The translations under genes were made by a program, and so were the position numbers. From Mesostigma viride (Eukaryota; Streptophyta; Mesostigmatophyceae; Mesostigmatales; Mesostigmataceae): DNA of 64,000 nt. Position 1 is the first letter of the stretch, and each line of letters starts with the position of its first letter. A model generated the notes under the pieces. The model searched no databases and was not told the DNA's origin. It saw nothing but the letters and a program-made list of their open reading frames with translations. Positions 1 to 9,130 of the stretch are shown here, in pieces. The stretch covers positions 11,434,150-11,498,149 of the forward strand of contig RPFO01000213.1 in assembly GCA_009746045.1 (NCBI GenBank), in the 5' to 3' direction.

Positions 1-1413
1 CGGTAGCGACCCCGGCATCTGACAGAACGTGCCCTAAAAATGGGACACTCCTACCCGAACGCACTTTAGCACGGCGCGCCCACAAAGAATTTTCAGCCAT
101 TATTTCTAATACTTTCTTTAAATCACGTAGGTGCGTTTCAAAATCAGGAGAGTAAATAAGAATATCATCTAAGTAAGCTTGAGCACAAGAACGGTCATGC
201 TCAGATAAAGAAACAGAGGAGAAGGAGGATCCTTTAGATCAGAGGACACCTGAGGAAGATGAGAATTTCCCATAACAGGTCTAAGCACTTCATTCATTAA
301 CATTTGAAAAGAGGCAGGCGAGTTACAGAGTCCCATAGCCGCTACTCTAAACTGGTAATGACCAAAAGGGGTAGCAAAGGCGGTTTTATGGCAATCCTCA
401 GGAGCTATCCGCAACTGCCAAAAACCATCCGCACAATCCAGTACTGTGAAACAAGTGGAACCTTTAACCTTATTAAATATATCGTCAATACGAGGTAGAG
501 GGTATTTAGATTTCACAGTAATATCATTCAACTTCCTATAATCAGTAACTAGGCGAAACTTGCCATTTGGCTTAGGAACTAACAGGACACCAGCTGAGTA
601 GGGGGAGTTACTAGGCTCTATCAATCCTGCTTCTAATAATGACACTAAAATCTGTTTTAGTTCCTTTAACTCGGTAGGGCCCATTCTATACATCGGAGAG
701 TGCGTAGGAACTGCACCGTCCTTGATAACTACACGGTGTAAAACAGAACGAGGAGGAGGATAAGAAGGAGTCTTTTCTTCAAATACTTTTGAGGAATCTA
801 TCACAGCCATGTATCTTACTATTTCATTTTCAGTAAATCCTACTCCTATTGTATCCACTGTATTTACATCTATATCCACACTATTGTTAGTGCTAGGTAT
901 CTGTTGTACTTCTAACTGAAGGAACATACATAATAGGTATCCATTTTGCTTTAATTCAGAACGTAATTCGTCATTTGACATTATTACTTCAGGTATAGGT
1001 CTTACAGGAGGATCAACAGGTGTAGGAGGAGTAATATCTACCAAGGATAAATTTTCCAATCTATAATGACGTTCAGGTACCCAGTAAGAGCTATCTGGAA
1101 ACCAAATGACCATGGTATCATAATTAATAGTAATCTTATTATCCTGGTGCCAATCTAATCCTAGTAATACATCAGCGGTAGTGATAGGGCCTATAGTGGC
1201 CGTCAGGTTGACAGTACGTCCTTGTATAACCATGGGAAGGGACACCGTACCCGGGGAATGACTGGTGCGACCATCAGCATAATGAACAGTAACGGGTTTG
1301 GTGTGAGGGGTAGGGACTAGTCCTAAACGTCTAACTAGGGCCTCGCTCACAAAGGAGCTAGCCGCACCGCTATCTACCAACACAGAGACATTCAAGAGTT
1401 CATCAGCATGCAA
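1..1413 (-). pseudogene. Retrotransposon pol fragment: aspartic protease plus reverse transcriptase, frameshifted
   Basis: The ORF from 1413 to 169 (414 aa) starts with a retropepsin: VDSGAASSFVSEAL (residues 13-26) is the catalytic D-S-G-A loop and VLLGLDW (81-87) the second conserved segment. The RT begins near residue 225 with LLEAGLIEPSNSPYSAG, then VLLVPKPNGKFRLVTDYRKLN and PLPRID, all usual for Ty3/gypsy RT. The frame ends at 169, but the catalytic YLDDILIY motif lies in another minus-strand frame (about 151-175) and that frame stays open to position 1. A single-base-type shift near 180-260 therefore separates the RT fingers from the YLDD box. Pol overlaps the end of gag by about 22 nt in the -1 frame, consistent with -1 frameshifting in the active ancestor. 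This copy should not make full-length RT. Confidence 0.85.
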
Positions 1414-3310
1414 AAGGGGTCTACAACAGTGTGAGGGACGGTTAAACCACCATTCAAGAACATAAGAGGACGCACACGTAGTGGTAGGGATGATTCAGCT
1501 CCTACAGAGGTTATAAAAACAGGCAAGCAAAAATTAATATCTGGGGTACTATCTAAGGACCTGTCCAGGTTACCCCCGGCTGACAGGCCTACTGTTCCCC
1601 TCCCCCCCAAATCCATAGGAACGAACCCCGAAGAAGACCCTGGCGGAAAAGCCACTGCTGGAGGGTCACGAGGGATTGAAGAGGGTGCGGGAGCCTGATT
1701 ATCATAGGGGAACCCTGGGGATCCTGTCTGCACAGCATTCAGCCTACTAGGGGTAGCTGAAGGAATGTGTCCTGAAGTGGGACGAATAGGAGCACGCTGA
1801 GGGGTACGAGGAGGGCGAGCGTCGGGATGAGGGGGAGCACCCGAAAGGAACTTGGGGCATTCACGTTTAAGGTGACCTACTTCCTTACAATGATAGCAGG
1901 TAATATGAGAGACATCCAGAGCTGAAAGGTCAGTCACACAGATATCTAATTCTTCTACATAGGAGTTTTCCTCCTCAGGGGTAAGGCTTATATTATTAAT
2001 ACGGGAACGGGTAGGAAGAGAAGGTGTGGAGAAGAAATCTGCTACTCGTAAAAGATGCTGACGCACATGCTTGAGGGGCAGGTCAGTAAAACGGTAGGCA
2101 GAGAACTGGCGCTTGACTTCACGCAATAAGGGTCTACTGAGGCCCTGAAGGAAGCGAGCACGTACTTCTGCACCCGACAAATCCCTAATTCGTACCATCT
2201 GAGCATCAAACTCTTTCATATATTCTTTGAAGGACTTGGTACCCTGCTGCAAGGTGCCAAAGGATAATCTATCCTGCCAATCTGCATCGGGAGGGACTAA
2301 ATGGTTCTCTAAACGCTTGAACAATTCTGCTACAGAGTTTGGGTAGGCATGAGAGGCAAGAGACTCACACTGGATGAGGTTAGCAAGTTCAGGAGTAATG
2401 CAGGTAGTAAGATAATGAGGAACTAGTACAGCATCAGAGAGGCGCCACCTATTGTGGTTCTGCCAGGACTCTGTGTTCTGGGTGAGCAACATAATGAAGG
2501 TGAAAAACTGTTGAGGGGTAGACTTGACATCCAGCTTAGGAAGGTTGGCAAAGAGGGGAAGAGCAGGAGGCTTAGGGGGATTAGAAGAATCAGTTTTTCC
2601 CATAGGGCCACTATCTTCCACTGCTACATAAGCGGGATAGAAGGAAGGGATAGGAAAAGTCTTGGGTAGGGGTCTAGAGGGAGCCACCGTTTCCGGATGG
2701 TGCCCATAGGAGAAGGGGACAGTATATTGCTCACGAAGAGAGGAATAGGCAAAATGATCATAATTCCTATCATCTAGGGGCATGGTACTGAAATCATTAT
2801 TAACTTCTAAATCAGCCACACGGGTAGGAACCTGGGCAGCCTCATAGGCCGTCTCAGGGTAGGACCAGGAAGCAGGTGGGAAAAAGGGACTGCACTAGGG
2901 CGCCCAGAAGGGCCGACAGGGGCCGAGGTACGACCCGTGTTAATAGCAGGCATTGAAGGCACAGGGTGGGAAGGAGGCCTAGGAGCATTGTTAGTGTGTG
3001 AGGACCTGCTGGAGGGGTGAGCCAAGGTTGCAGAAGGGGCAGGGGCCTGGTTCACAACGAAAGAAGGTTCCTCACTAAATCTGACTTGGGAAATACGTTG
3101 TTCATAGGTAGGTGGGGTAATTGAGGGACGACGGCGACCACCAGCAGCAGGAGAAGGCGGTGAGGTACGCAGAATACCTTGAGGAGTGAGATGGTGTACC
3201 GTTTCCAAGGAGTCCCGTCGGTTACCACGAGTATTGTTATTGTTATTAGTAGTATTATTATTATTATTATTGGTAGGTATAGGCGACATATCTCCACCCA
3301 CTGGATCCAT
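1392..3310 (-). pseudogene. Retrotransposon gag (capsid and nucleocapsid) with an internal frame break
   Basis: Two overlapping minus-strand frames: 3310-2807 (167 aa, Asn-, Pro- and Ser-rich N-terminal part) and 2819-1392 (475 aa). The second contains a capsid-like region with the retrotransposon-gag segment around SFKEYMKEFDAQMVRIRDLS and a zinc knuckle CYHCKEVGHLKRECPKF (C-x2-C-x4-H-x4-C), which defines nucleocapsid. The second frame is already open upstream of its first ATG, to about 2870, so the two pieces look like one protein broken by a -1 type shift near 2870 and not two genes. The C-terminal stretch after the knuckle is Pro-rich. Gag would form the virus-like particle and bind element RNA. 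Confidence 0.82.
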
Positions 3311-3720
3311 CTTTAATTACGTAAAGGAATAGGAATCAAAAGAAGAAAGCAACAAAAGAAAAAGGAAAAACCTTGAAGGTCTGCAGCAGGAACAAAATTA
3401 AAATCAATCCTTTTTAACAACAGTAATGGATAGGGAACCGAATTCCAAGGTGAGAGGAGTATCTAAGCTAGAAGAGGATGCAGCCCTCTTAGGGGGAGAC
3501 GAAGGAGGGGTAGCAAAATCTAGAGCTTCTACAGGAGGGCGACCATGAGGAGTAGAACGTACGTGTAGGCCTAGATCTGATACGCTATGGTCTATAAGGA
3601 ATTGTTGAGCTTCCTCGAAGGTAACAAATTTCTTATACCTAATTACATTATATGTACGGTTTTGCACTATCTTCCTAGCATCTGACCAAGAGAGGAAAAT
3701 GGCTGACCATTGAGGGGTAA

Positions 3721-3887
3721 GAAAATAATCCTAACGCACCCAGCACACACCAACACAATCGATAGACCATCCCAGATACAAAGCACCAATAGTTCACACG
3801 GTCTCCACCACCACGCCGGGTGGTGTAGGGTTAGCCAGCACCAAGCCTGGTGGTAGGTTCCCCTAACTGCCTGGAACGGAGTCCTGG
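3721..3887. repeat. 167 bp inverted repeat, left arm
   Basis: The reverse complement of 3721-3887 matches 6094-6260 apparently base for base. The outer end coincides exactly with the left edge of the insertion; the inner end stops just before the coding region. The repeat contains a short palindromic C/G-rich core (ACCACCCGGCGTGGTGGT on one strand). Confidence 0.85.
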
Positions 3888-3889
3888 GG

Positions 3890-5948
3890 TCCCGCCCCGG
3901 TTCCAGCTGTCCCGCCTTGGGGCAGATAGATGCGGTTCTCCGGTGTTGCCGTGTGTTCTCCTACCTCTCCACTCCTGTGGGCCGTACCTGCCTACGGGAG
4001 GTGTTCCCGTGGCTTCCAGCTGAGGGTGATGCTGAGGTAGACGAGAACCCCTGCGACCTTTTACGGGCCGTAGAGTTCATGGAGATAGCTGATCAGTCGG
4101 CGGGACTAGCGGTTAGTGGTCCTACCCCTTCGGGCGCCCCAGCTGAGGTACATTATACTCCAGATTATTCTGCCTCGAGCGCTGCGTCCGCCTCCTCGAT
4201 CGGTGTCTGTCCCTCCCTCTCCGGTCCCGTCGTCCCCTCGGTCGACCCGGGATGTCGCAGTGGAGCCTACCCCTTCGGGTTTGCCTGATCCTCTTTCGGC
4301 GACGGTCTCGGCTATGCAGGCTCAGATCCAGTCTTTGACCACGGCGTTTGGGGCCTTCCTTGCGGCCCAGGCGCAGGTCCCGGCCACGCCGGCTGGATCC
4401 GCGCCCCCTACCCCTTCTGTCGCCCCGGCGACTACGGCTTCGCCCGCGCCCCCGCCTGCGCCCGCGGTCGCTGTGGTTCCGGCGGCTCCTGCGACTCCTG
4501 CTGCCTCTGCGCCTGTCACCGCTCTACCTGCGCCTACGCGGGAGTCTCCTGCCCCTGTTAGCTCGCCCTCCGTCGCTGCTTCCGAGCCTCCTCCCGCTCA
4601 GGCGCAGACGTCGCGGGGTTTCTTTGGCGATACTAGCGGCCTTCCCAGACTTTGGGAGGGTGGTCCTCCGCAGAGGATTCCGGTTCCTGACTGGGGCCTG
4701 GATGGTAGTCAATCTTATGCAGGACTGCCTGTCCCTACGGGCCCCATTTTCAACATGTGGCCTGAGGGTGCACCGGCAACGGAGACCGGCGCGCCTGTGT
4801 CGTTGGTGGGTCCGTCACGGCCCTCTCTGGCTTCAGGTCCGGCGCGACCTCCTGTTTTACCAGTGCCCCCTGCGTCGGTGTCGGCTCCTGCCCCTGCGTC
4901 AGCCCCTGCTCCGGTCCCTCCTCCTTCGGCCTCGCGGTCTTCGGCCGCGGTTGTTCGGTCCACCGGTCAGGATCCTCGCGCCACCCGCGCTGCCGATTCC
5001 CTCAGGGAGTTGTCCCAGGGTGATCGGGACAGGGCTCCTTCTGTGGTGCACGCGACGCCGGAGTCGCGTGACACGCCCATTCCGGGGTATGGTATGTCCG
5101 CACTCGCCTGCCGACAGTGTGACCTGCCGCGCGCCTCTGCTGAGCTTGCCATCTCTCCCATGTCCTATGGGTTCTCCCAGGTGTGTCGGGCGCCCCGGGA
5201 TCGTGGCCTACCCATTGAGACTGATCGGCCTCCGTTCGACATGGTTATCTTAGCTGATCCGGTGTTCGAGGGTGAGATCCTGGTCCGGCGCGTCCTGTAT
5301 CGCTGGGCGAGGCGCCACAACGACTTGGACACCTACGGTGGGTTTCAGTGGGCTTACCCTCCCCCTCTGGGCATTATGGCTTCGGATGCCCTTACAGTAG
5401 AGTTTCCTGCGGTGCCGGGTGCGGCGTACACTACGGTCCTCCAGCCCATCCTTGAGTGGGATGCCCGCCGCCCGGCGCCTATCCCGGGCCAGGGTCTAGA
5501 CTCCCGCGGTCACCCTCCTCCTCGTGCCAGCGACTACCTAGAGACATTCGGGTCGCGACAGTGTGTTCGTCGGTGGCGCTCCCGCGAGGTTCGGCACATC
5601 CGGTTGTGGCCGTCCAACGTGGAGCCCCTGGTGGACCTGTTCTTCCCGACGGGTCTGCGCCCTCGGATTCGGTATCATTGCCTCCTCCTGCGGGCCCTTT
5701 GCCTGATCGCGGTAGAGCCTTTCCTTCGCCTCTTTGCCTGTGGCTTTCTGGACTGGGCCCGTGGCCAGGTCGTCCTCACGCAGCATAGGTATTACTGGGC
5801 CTTCCTGGGCCTCTTTCCTGACGGCGTGTGGGCCGATGTTTTCCTCACTGTAGATAGGCATGACAATGTTGAAGATGTGGCTCACTACCAGGCCTACCTG
5901 GAGGTCCTGCTGGCCTCTCGTGGCACTTACCAGACGGATGGCCACTAG
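3890..5948 (+). CDS. Unrecognised Pro/Ala-rich retroelement protein, one frame break
   Basis: The long frame 4116-5948 gives about 610 aa. The frame covering about 3890-4210 looks like its true N-terminal part (DLLRAVEFMEIADQ), so a +1 type shift near 4200 probably splits one protein. The middle (about residues 60-290) is low-complexity Pro/Ala/Ser/Val. The C-terminal 280 residues are compositionally normal with a hydrophobic segment (LLLRALCLIAVEPFLRLFAC). There is no zinc knuckle, protease or RT motif. It ends 380 nt before a polypurine tract and LTR, so it could be a gag-like or post-pol accessory ORF of the LTR family. Codon third positions are strongly G/C, unlike the AT-richer gag-pol of the surrounding element. 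I do not recognise the family. Confidence 0.5.
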
Positions 5949-6093
5949 ATAGAGGGCCTTAGGCCCGACCTGAGGGTGTTGTCCCTCCGGTATGTAGAGT
6001 CGCCCTCATATTCTGGCCAGTTGGTTGGCTGTTCTTGGTCCTTAGCGCTGATGTGTTTACTCTGTGTGTCCTGCCCAGTGCCGTCCCCCCCGG

Positions 6094-6260
6094 CCAGGAC
6101 TCCGTTCCAGGCAGTTAGGGGAACCTACCACCAGGCTTGGTGCTGGCTAACCCTACACCACCCGGCGTGGTGGTGGAGACCGTGTGAACTATTGGTGCTT
6201 TGTATCTGGGATGGTCTATCGATTGTGTTGGTGTGTGCTGGGTGCGTTAGGATTATTTTC
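6094..6260. repeat. 167 bp inverted repeat, right arm
   Basis: Perfect inverted partner of 3721-3887. It lies 145 bp after the stop of the Pro/Ala-rich ORF and before the polypurine tract and LTR. The two arms enclose the coding region. Confidence 0.85.
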
Positions 6261-6312
6261 CTACCCCTCTGGTTCCCTCCTCTCTGCGTAGGGAGAGGGC
6301 TCCCTACCTTTT

Positions 6313-6325
6313 GTGGGGGGGGAGG
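6313..6325 (+). other. Polypurine tract of plus-oriented LTR element
   Basis: A run of G with one A directly precedes the TGTTACG start of the LTR at 6326. Purine runs at this spot prime plus-strand DNA synthesis in LTR retroelements, which fixes the orientation of the following LTR as a 3' LTR on the plus strand. Confidence 0.65.
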
Positions 6326-6897
6326 TGTTACGTCGCGTAACAATTCGTTGTAGTTACGGACGTAAATTAGGTCCTTGGCCTCGGTTGTTCCTAGGTTACG
6401 TGCAGTTCTAGTTTGGACATGATTGTCCCCGTAACAGTACTGTGGTATAGTGGGTGCCTTTGGGCGCCGCGCCGCGTACTATATTAGTGATCCTTATCCT
6501 TTTGTAGAATGTAGTGGACAGGCGTGCATCTGTGCACCTGCTTGTGTTTCTGTGTTTCTGCAGGCGAGGGCCAGGTCGGCCCGAGCCTGTTGGACCGTTG
6601 GTGACCATTTATGCACGTTCCACTCCTTGTGTGGTCACTCGGCGTGTGTTAAGTGAATTGACACATTTAGGCTTGGGTCACGGCAGTGTAGTTGTGTTTC
6701 CTTCCTCTATTCCTGGAGTAAACGGGTTTTGGTAAATGGTTGTATGGCGTATTACAGCAACACTTACGTTAATGCATTGAGATCAGCTCCGTCACGTTCG
6801 TCTTTCGCCAGAGGGTTAAGTAGAGGAGGCCTGACCAGTTTAGGTAGTATCAGGCCCATTAGAGGTAGAGGTGGAGGTAGATATCCGCGGCGTAACA
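6326..6897 (+). repeat. LTR, 572 bp, plus orientation
   Basis: Begins TGTTACGTCGCGTAAC and ends GCGGCGTAACA, the TG...CA ends of LTRs. The same 572 bp occur inverted at 7542-8113, and translations of three frames of the two copies are identical over long stretches, so divergence is very low. Its own ends are also partly inverted repeats of each other (TGTTACG and CGTAACA). Confidence 0.88.
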
Positions 6898-7008
6898 ATT
6901 CCCGACAGCCGGGGCGGGACAGCCGGGGGTAATAACCACGTAATACTTAGCTAAACTATTATCACTAGATGAATGGGAAGGCGCAGTAAAAACACGACGT
7001 TGACTCAT

Positions 7009-7541
7009 GATAACTCACCTGGCGTGTCTTGTGATGTCAAGCTAGACGAGGTAGGGGTAGGCGACTTAGCTTGACGATCTGGATCACCGAAAGAAGAAGG
7101 AGGGCGGGAGTTTCCAGCTCTCGTCCTAAGTCAGCGGCCGGATATCCCAGCGCTCGTCCTAACACAGCGCCCCGTAACTCTGCGGGTGCGGCCGTCTAAT
7201 AAAGCAGCAGCACAAGGAAAAAGGTGTAGGTACGGCGACGCTAATCGTCTCCGAACAGTAATACTCCCCGATCTAAGGCAGGAAACAACCGTAAGCAGGA
7301 AAACAAGGCGAAGGACAGGCTAACTACGAAAGGATTTATCCGCTGTGAGCAGGTCTAGCTTCTAGGTAAAGCGTGTCCCGAAACGGGCAGCACGACGCTC
7401 CTAGCTTGAAGGCGACCCGCCCATTACCTATCAAGGAAGTGTCGACTTCTTGTTCCTGGACGCGGAAGGGGTCTTGAAAAGGTGTATGTGGCAAGGGATA
7501 GTCGTCTCGTTCACTACCTACTGAAGTTCCTCCGGAACCAT
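7009..7541 (-). other. 5' leader of the minus-strand LTR element, with primer-binding-like site
   Basis: On the minus strand, one base after the LTR end comes TGGTTCCGGAGGAAC (7540-7526), beginning with the TGG expected of a tRNA primer-binding site. I cannot name the tRNA. The remaining half kilobase to the ORF1 ATG at 7008 holds no convincing ORF and looks like the untranslated leader and packaging region. Confidence 0.55.
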
Positions 7542-8113
7542 TGTTACGCCGCGGATATCTACCTCCACCTCTACCTCTAATGGGCCTGATACTACCTAAA
7601 CTGGTCAGGCCTCCTCTACTTAACCCTCTGGCGAAAGACGAACGTGACGGAGCTGATCTCAATGCATTAACGTAAGTGTTGCTGTAATACGCCATACAAC
7701 CATTTACCAAAACCCGTTTACTCCAGGAATAGAGGAAGGAAACACAACTACACTGCCGTGACCCAAGCCTAAATGTGTCAATTCACTTAACACACGCCGA
7801 GTGACCACACAAGGAGTGGAACGTGCATAAATGGTCACCAACGGTCCAACAGGCTCGGGCCGACCTGGCCCTCGCCTGCAGAAACACAGAAACACAAGCA
7901 GGTGCACAGATGCACGCCTGTCCACTACATTCTACAAAAGGATAAGGATCACTAATATAGTACGCGGCGCGGCGCCCAAAGGCACCCACTATACCACAGT
8001 ACTGTTACGGGGACAATCATGTCCAAACTAGAACTGCACGTAACCTAGGAACAACCGAGGCCAAGGACCTAATTTACGTCCGTAACTACAACGAATTGTT
8101 ACGCGACGTAACA
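7542..8113 (-). repeat. 5' LTR of the minus-strand element, 572 bp
   Basis: Reverse complement of 6326-6897, same length, TG...CA ends. Followed on the minus strand by a primer-binding-like site, so it serves as 5' LTR. The base after its outer end (8114 onward) belongs to a non-LTR element remnant. Confidence 0.88.
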
Positions 8114-8423
8114 GGTGGTTGGGTGAGTAGAGGGCGGCCCCATCGGCGCCCTCGCACGTGATGGTGGTGTGGGGAAAGACCGACCGAACCATGGCACACA
8201 CCACCCGTAGGAGAGCGGTATGGAGATAGAGGAGCCAGTTCTGGTACTGCTGGCCACCCCTGCACGCGATGTAGTGCGTCCCAGTAGTATCGAGAGCAAG
8301 CCCGCAGCTGCCGCAGGACGCACCCGCTGTGATGAGAGGTTGCGGGGCAAACAGCTGGTGGCGGAGAGCGATGGCGTAAAGGGCCGGAACCAGCGTGAAC
8401 AAAGCGGTATATATCATCCACAA
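8114..8423 (-). pseudogene. C-terminal fragment of a non-LTR (LINE-type) reverse transcriptase ORF
   Basis: Minus-strand frame reading ALRHQLF, then CGSCGLALDTTGTHYIAC, then a helix-rich tail. The C-x2-C-x(7)-H-x(3)-C knuckle followed by a Gly-Gly is the usual C-terminal signature of plant and algal LINE polyproteins. Upstream the frame meets a stop at about 8450 and downstream it runs into the LTR at 8113, so only a scrap is left. It shows that the LTR element integrated into an older LINE copy. Confidence 0.55.
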
Positions 8424-9130
8424 CCTAATTTTAGGCGTTACTCCTCGTTACGAGTGGTACCACCGCCCCCAGATCACGATAAGCCGGCTAGGCACTGCCT
8501 GGGCACTTCCTACGATAGCCTACGTCGAGACAACTATTCCTGGACGCATGGCGATCCAACGTCTATGCATTGAAGTAGGATACTTTTGTTGTCCAAAGGT
8601 GTACGTACAGTGTTTTTATTTGTTCATTCCCATAAGCACCTGAGAATAATGCTGCAGCGAGGCGAGTATGGTTGCCTTACAAGATCGAGGCTTCAGTCCC
8701 AGCCTGTGCGCCGTCAGACGCACACTTGTGTTGGGACTTGGGAGGCCACTTTCGTAATTGGTCAAAATGTCAGCTATGCTAAAATGAAAATGGATTGTTT
8801 GATTCAGCAACACACACATAACTATCAAACCTTGGACAAAGAAATAGTTGTAGAACTTCCAAGAAATAGCTCGCGTGGTTACGTTGGATCGCACCCTGAG
8901 AAGTTGTGCTGATAGTTTGATAGACCTAGATCTCCAGTATGGCAAAAAGAGCAATGTACAATGTCCAGTTGAGCAGGACGCTGCAGCGAATACCGGCCCA
9001 ATCAGTAACGGACTCCCGGAAACGGCGGCCATGGCGGCTCGTACCCCGTGACTCTCCCGATGGACGCGCGTGAATGAAAGGCGGCTCGTCAAGTCGCTCC
9101 TGCTGCTACACCCAAGGCACCGGCGCAGCA
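8424..9130 (-). other. 3' flank of the docking-complex gene
   Basis: About 700 bp between the LINE scrap and the stop codon of the docking-complex gene. On the minus strand AATAAA occurs at 8620-8615, a possible polyadenylation signal about 510 nt after the stop. There is no supported ORF; several 70-170 aa frames here lack any recognisable feature. Confidence 0.35.

Larger units (their letters stand above)
3721..6925 (+). mobile_element. 3.2 kb insertion inside ORF1 of the minus-strand retrotransposon
   Basis: The insert is bounded by a direct 7 bp repeat GGGGTAA (3714-3720 and 6926-6932) and interrupts an otherwise continuous reading frame. Contents in order: one arm of a 167 bp inverted repeat, a plus-strand coding region (about 3890-5948), the second arm (6094-6260), a polypurine tract (about 6313-6325), a 572 bp LTR (6326-6897) and 28 bp of G/C-rich sequence. 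The polypurine tract just before TGTTACG marks the LTR as a 3' LTR of a plus-oriented copy. No 5' LTR lies at the left end. The simplest reading is a 5'-truncated or rearranged relative of the surrounding element, integrated in the opposite orientation. Confidence 0.6.
3404..7008 (-). pseudogene. Retrotransposon ORF1 with viroplasmin/RNase H1 N-terminal-like domain, split by an insertion
   Basis: A reading frame starts at ATG 7008-7006 on the minus strand and reads KYYVVI near its interrupted end (about 6930). The same type of frame resumes at about 3720 with PQWSAIFLSWSDARK and then VIRYKKFVTFEEAQQFL, ending with a stop at 3404. Tyr-Tyr-Val-Val, a Trp-Ser-Asp-x-x-x segment and KKFxTFEEAxxFL in this order match the caulimovirus-VI/viroplasmin fold also found at the N-terminus of RNase H1, which binds RNA or RNA:DNA hybrid. 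The break is an insertion of 3205 bp flanked by GGGGTAA at 3714-3720 and 6926-6932. The remaining C-terminal part is Ser/Pro-rich. The domain call rests on motif order only. Confidence 0.6.
1..8113 (-). mobile_element. Ty3/gypsy-type LTR retrotransposon, left part outside window
   Basis: Read on the minus strand the order is 5' LTR (8113 to 7542), primer-binding-like site, leader, a small ORF with a viroplasmin-like domain (7008 to 3404, split by an insertion), gag (3310 to 1392), then protease and reverse transcriptase (1413 to beyond position 1). Protease before RT together with a CCHC gag is the Ty3/gypsy arrangement; integrase would lie left of the window but is not seen. The copy is not intact: gag and RT each carry a frame break and ORF1 is split by 3205 bp of foreign DNA. 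The 5' LTR abuts a LINE remnant at 8114, so the element seems to have landed in an older repeat. Family assignment is firm, clade is not. Confidence 0.88.

Noticed and set aside
7336-7989. ORFs of 124, 73 and 68 aa within the LTR and leader, mirrored at 6450-6932
   Set aside because: They occur identically in both LTR copies and only reflect LTR sequence; no domain and they cross the LTR boundary.
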